Assembly: GCA_964020155.1 (NCBI GenBank)
Contig: OZ026551.1
Location: forward strand, 2,372,518 to 2,436,517
Source: Chondrilla cf. caribensis
Taxonomy: Eukaryota > Porifera > Demospongiae > Chondrillida > Chondrillidae
Direction: 5' to 3'
DNA: 64,000 nucleotides
Notes under the pieces: generated by a model
Told to the model about the DNA's origin: nothing
The model's database searches: none
The model's input: the letters and a program-made list of their open reading frames with translations, nothing else
Translations under genes and position numbers: made by a program
Shown here: piece after piece, positions 62,876 to 64,000 of the stretch
Layout: the number at the start of each line of letters is the position of its first letter
Numbering within the stretch: the stretch's first letter is position 1

Positions 62876-63808
62876 ATGTGTGTGTGGGGGGGGGGCATGT
62901 ATGGGCATGTGTGAACATTGCTGTGTATTTATATACAGTATGTTGGTTAGTGTATTTGCAATTATGTTTATAACTAATGTGAACCTGTGCTCATTAGTCT
63001 AGGACAGTGTCGTGTCGAAAATACCTAAAGTACTAGTATTGGATGACATCTGAATGTGCATGTATATGAATGATGCTTTTTTCGTATAGAACCGTCTTCA
63101 ATCCCCAGCCCACTGTTATCCACACCTAAGAGTTCTCATGAATCGGTAACACAATCATTAGTTAGTGGTAAGTCCTCCAGATAGGTTTTTCAACATGTGA
63201 TGTGTATTAGAGTTTGCATGTGTTTGTATTATAACCTGGTGTTTGTATTGAAGGGTACATGGATGTGTAACCAGTGTTTTACATTGAGTACGTGGAAGTG
63301 TGTGTATTATTATTACACATGGTGTTCATAGAACACACATAACTTCGTTTTTGTGGCATTTGTGTGAGAAGCTATGTCATACTTAGTTTTGATATCTGCA
63401 TACAGACCTACCAGAAGGTACTTTAGTTACTATGTGGTATGTTTCTGTATAAAATAATATAGATAATAGCATACTAACCTCACACAGCTTTGTTATTATA
63501 ACTGAACAACAAGTTGCTAGGTAATTAAATCAATAGCAAAGGGAAGTGTGCAAATAGCACTGTATGTTTGCACATTGTACACTTTGATCTGCCCATGCAA
63601 CATACCACATAGTATTGTTGTGTTTTTGACAATCCAAGTTAATAGTCTACATGGTATTGGCATATTGCAAGTACTATTACTTGTTAGTGTCAAAACAGCC
63701 ATACATAATATATTGTTTCAGCAACGAGTTTGAGAATGCAAGGTTATGAAGATGAAGAGGTGGAGCTGCATGGAGCAATGGCTACATTTCCACGACCTAC
63801 AAAACTCA
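50650..63808 (+). CDS. Gene G: cluster member with eight V exons, 3' end beyond the window
   Basis: Exons seen: 50650-50734, 51309-51512, 52444-52620, 54408-54584, 55268-55447, 57514-57690, 58383-58559, 59741-59917, 60752-60928, 62156-62332, 63090-63167, 63722-63808. All are phase 1-1 after the leader and open. The order matches gene C: leader, GLEILHQ exon, V exons, two linkers. By analogy an SPDI linker, ZU5, UPA-like and Death exons should follow to the right of 64000. Its V exons are more uniform in length (59-60 codons) than those of gene C, suggesting a separate round of duplication. No faults are seen in any exon. The leader differs (MGLKSSTHGKCSCLSPDAF). Confidence 0.7.
51309..51512 (+). 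CDS. GLEILHQ-type death-fold exon of gene G
   Basis: 68 codons, phase 1-1, between TTATTCAG and GTGTGC. LEILHQREGLIATAECERI, VVAQIIVAKSVSEVLKFCEL, QQYGLLDSYYINPIKG. Confidence 0.7.
51942..52105. mobile_element. Pogo-like MITE (TTAATCC family)
   Basis: Left end CAGTGAATTCTTATTAATC and a slightly mutated right end GATTAATCAGTATTCATCG. Confidence 0.7.
52444..52620 (+). CDS. V exon 1 of gene G
   Basis: 59 codons. Variable segment VAFNVWRWAQVAATKDIV. Starts VLVDIYHKEQ. Confidence 0.75.
52945..53084. mobile_element. Foldback element, about 140 bp
   Basis: Arms TAGCCTCCCTGGTTGTGCTA and TAGCACACCCAGGGAGGCTA pair over about 60 bases around a small centre near 53010. Confidence 0.85.
53085..54110. 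other. Unassigned insert in the intron after V exon 1
   Basis: It has no counterpart in the other V-exon introns. It contains a 35-codon open frame at 53278-53385 (MFSQPPLDFPPLQPPLSD and a basic end) of unknown meaning, and near 54059 ATACCAAAAACGC, also seen at 41198. Likely a degenerate transposable element. Confidence 0.4.
54408..54584 (+). CDS. V exon 2 of gene G
   Basis: 59 codons. Variable segment EEDVSIVRRWAQVAVIKD. Confidence 0.75.
55268..55447 (+). CDS. V exon 3 of gene G
   Basis: 60 codons. Variable segment KFVSDVRRWWTQVAVTKD, one extra Trp. End DEYGYSNVAQRI. Confidence 0.75.
55641..55678. repeat. (TA)n tract
   Basis: Pure TA dinucleotides in the intron after V exon 3 of gene G. 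Confidence 0.9.
55717..55863. mobile_element. Foldback element, about 147 bp
   Basis: Arms TAGTTATGTCCTGCCTTTGC and CAGCTAAGGCAGGGTATAAC, centre CCTCGGGCTTCGCCCTCGG. It shares the CTCGGGC-GCCCTCGG centre with the elements at 15922 and 56815. Confidence 0.8.
56549..56776. mobile_element. MITE with TATCCTGG ends, copy 2
   Basis: Starts GTTATATCCTGGCATGG and ends CAACCAGGATACAAA. Same core as 48241 and 60232. Confidence 0.75.
56815..56957. mobile_element. Foldback element, near-perfect 143-bp palindrome
   Basis: Arms TAATAGCTAAAGTACCTCTG and CAGAGGTACTTTAGTTATTA, centre ACCGAGGGCGAAGCCCGAGG. Flanks GGTATGTTGCGTGGGCG and CGCCCACGCAACATACC (to about 57145) form a wider partial inverted repeat. 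Decayed relatives are near 3850-3970 and 30905-31030. Confidence 0.85.
57514..57690 (+). CDS. V exon 4 of gene G
   Basis: 59 codons. Starts VLLDVYHKEQLVTREE; variable segment FVSDVRRWTHVAVTKD. Confidence 0.75.
58383..58559 (+). CDS. V exon 5 of gene G
   Basis: 59 codons. Variable segment VEAVCGVWGWRKLAVTKD. Starts VFVDVYHKEQ. Confidence 0.75.
59195..59627. mobile_element. Pogo-like element, degraded
   Basis: Starts CAGTGAATATTTGTTAGTTG after TA and ends near GGCGGATTCACAAGG. The middle matches the 470-bp element at 9796 in reverse orientation (CTACCATTTGTAGTGTAAT and CCATACAAAAGAGCAAATTG). Confidence 0.6.
59741..59917 (+). CDS. V exon 6 of gene G
   Basis: 59 codons. Variable segment KIASNVRRWTQVAVTKD; KEETEK replaces KEEAEK. 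Confidence 0.75.
60232..60475. mobile_element. MITE with TATCCTGG ends, copy 3
   Basis: Contains CTTGTATCCTGGTGTGG and ends CAACCAGGATGCAAG. Its 5' side abuts GTTATAACCTGCCTAGG, a foldback-like end, so it may be nested in one. Confidence 0.7.
60613..60658. repeat. (GT)n tract
   Basis: Short GT tract directly before the acceptor block of V exon 7 of gene G. Confidence 0.9.
60752..60928 (+). CDS. V exon 7 of gene G
   Basis: 59 codons. Variable segment EAASSVWGWGKIPVIKDS. Donor GTAAAT. Confidence 0.75.
61429..61978. mobile_element. 550-bp hAT-like non-autonomous element with 8-bp target duplication
   Basis: Left end TAGTGTTGTTTAGTTCG, right end (reverse strand) CAGTGTTGTTTTGATTAATC. It is flanked by identical CTTTCTAG at 61421-61428 and 61979-61986. 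The intron paralogue near 58200 has the uninterrupted site (TTTTCTAGTTATTAAATT). 8-bp duplications and YAGTG ends are typical of hAT. The interior is rich in TAGTTATAGTTA units; no protein. Confidence 0.85.
62156..62332 (+). CDS. V exon 8 of gene G
   Basis: 59 codons. VVVDVYHEEQLVTKEEAEE; variable segment SASDVWRWAQVSITKD. Donor GTATGT. Confidence 0.75.
62811..62878. repeat. (GT)n tract
   Basis: GT tract after the last V exon, followed by a G-run at 62887. It occupies the same relative place as 18787-19225 in gene C. Confidence 0.95.
63090..63167 (+). CDS. Linker exon of gene G (Ser/Pro-rich)
   Basis: 26 codons, phase 1-1, between CGTATAG and GTAAGT: EPSSIPSPLLSTPKSSHES and a Ser-rich end. 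Counterpart of 19548-19622. Confidence 0.55.
63722..63808 (+). CDS. Second linker exon of gene G
   Basis: 29 codons, phase 1-1, between TTTCAG and GTAAGC: ATSLRMQGYEDEEVELHG and RPTKLS. Counterpart of 20130-20216. Confidence 0.55.
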
Positions 63809-64000
63809 GTAAGCCCTGTTGGAGTATGATCACTACTGACTAGCATAAACTTCACTTTCACCAATGGACAAAGTTTTTACATGTATTGTGTACAAAGTGT
63901 ACAAGGGGAAATTTTAAAGCTGTGTTATATTTGTAATACATATATGTATGCATGTATTATATCTTGTGTGGCATTTATGTCAAAACAGCCATATAATGTT

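Overview
The window is eukaryotic genomic DNA from an animal: interrupted genes with GT/AG introns, AT-rich introns packed with (GT)n arrays and short non-autonomous transposons, and ZU5, Death-domain and receptor-tyrosine-kinase coding exons. My best guess is a sponge (Porifera), because death-fold and ZU5 gene expansions of this style fit early-branching animals. That is inference; no ribosomal or mitochondrial marker is present.

The dominant content is a plus-strand tandem cluster of related genes, called A to G here. The best preserved is gene C (7411-24859). Its exons join in frame with no phase conflict: a Cys-rich leader exon, one GLEILHQ-type death-fold exon, nine near-identical 59-64 codon death-fold exons (V exons), short linkers, a ZU5 exon, two UPA-like exons, a Pro-rich microexon and a terminal Death-domain exon (about 1,207 residues if every exon is used). 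Gene E (32183-40394) is a shorter relative with three V exons and an extra exon of unknown family; it carries a nonsense codon and a broken second exon. Gene G (50650 to the window end) has eight V exons and leaves the window before its ZU5 part. Gene A (tail only, to 1521) ends in a CARD-like exon. Gene B (2513-6717), gene D (25437-30148) and gene F (46942-47533) are partial, rearranged or truncated.

All 20 V exons are phase 1-1 and multiples of three. Nineteen keep part or all of the same intron-acceptor block, and 18 keep it at about 91 bases. They differ mainly in a short Trp-rich segment. This resembles exon arrays that make receptor diversity by alternative splicing, and is the most interesting system here. 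Two leader-exon classes, each with its own start, suggest alternative promoters feeding a shared ZU5-UPA-Death 3' part.

Mobile DNA: a 5.5-kb transposon (41277-46810) with 90-bp inverted repeats carries a RecQ-like helicase gene and a seven-exon DUF6589-type gene on the opposite strand. It most resembles the helicase-bearing Academ (AcademH) lineage as I remember it, and sits just upstream of the gene F leader. Introns also hold pogo/Tigger-like elements, a 550-bp hAT-like element with a perfect 8-bp target duplication, several long foldback elements, a MITE family with TATCCTGG ends, minisatellites and very long (GT)n tracts. A frameshifted receptor tyrosine kinase fragment lies at 47760-48695.
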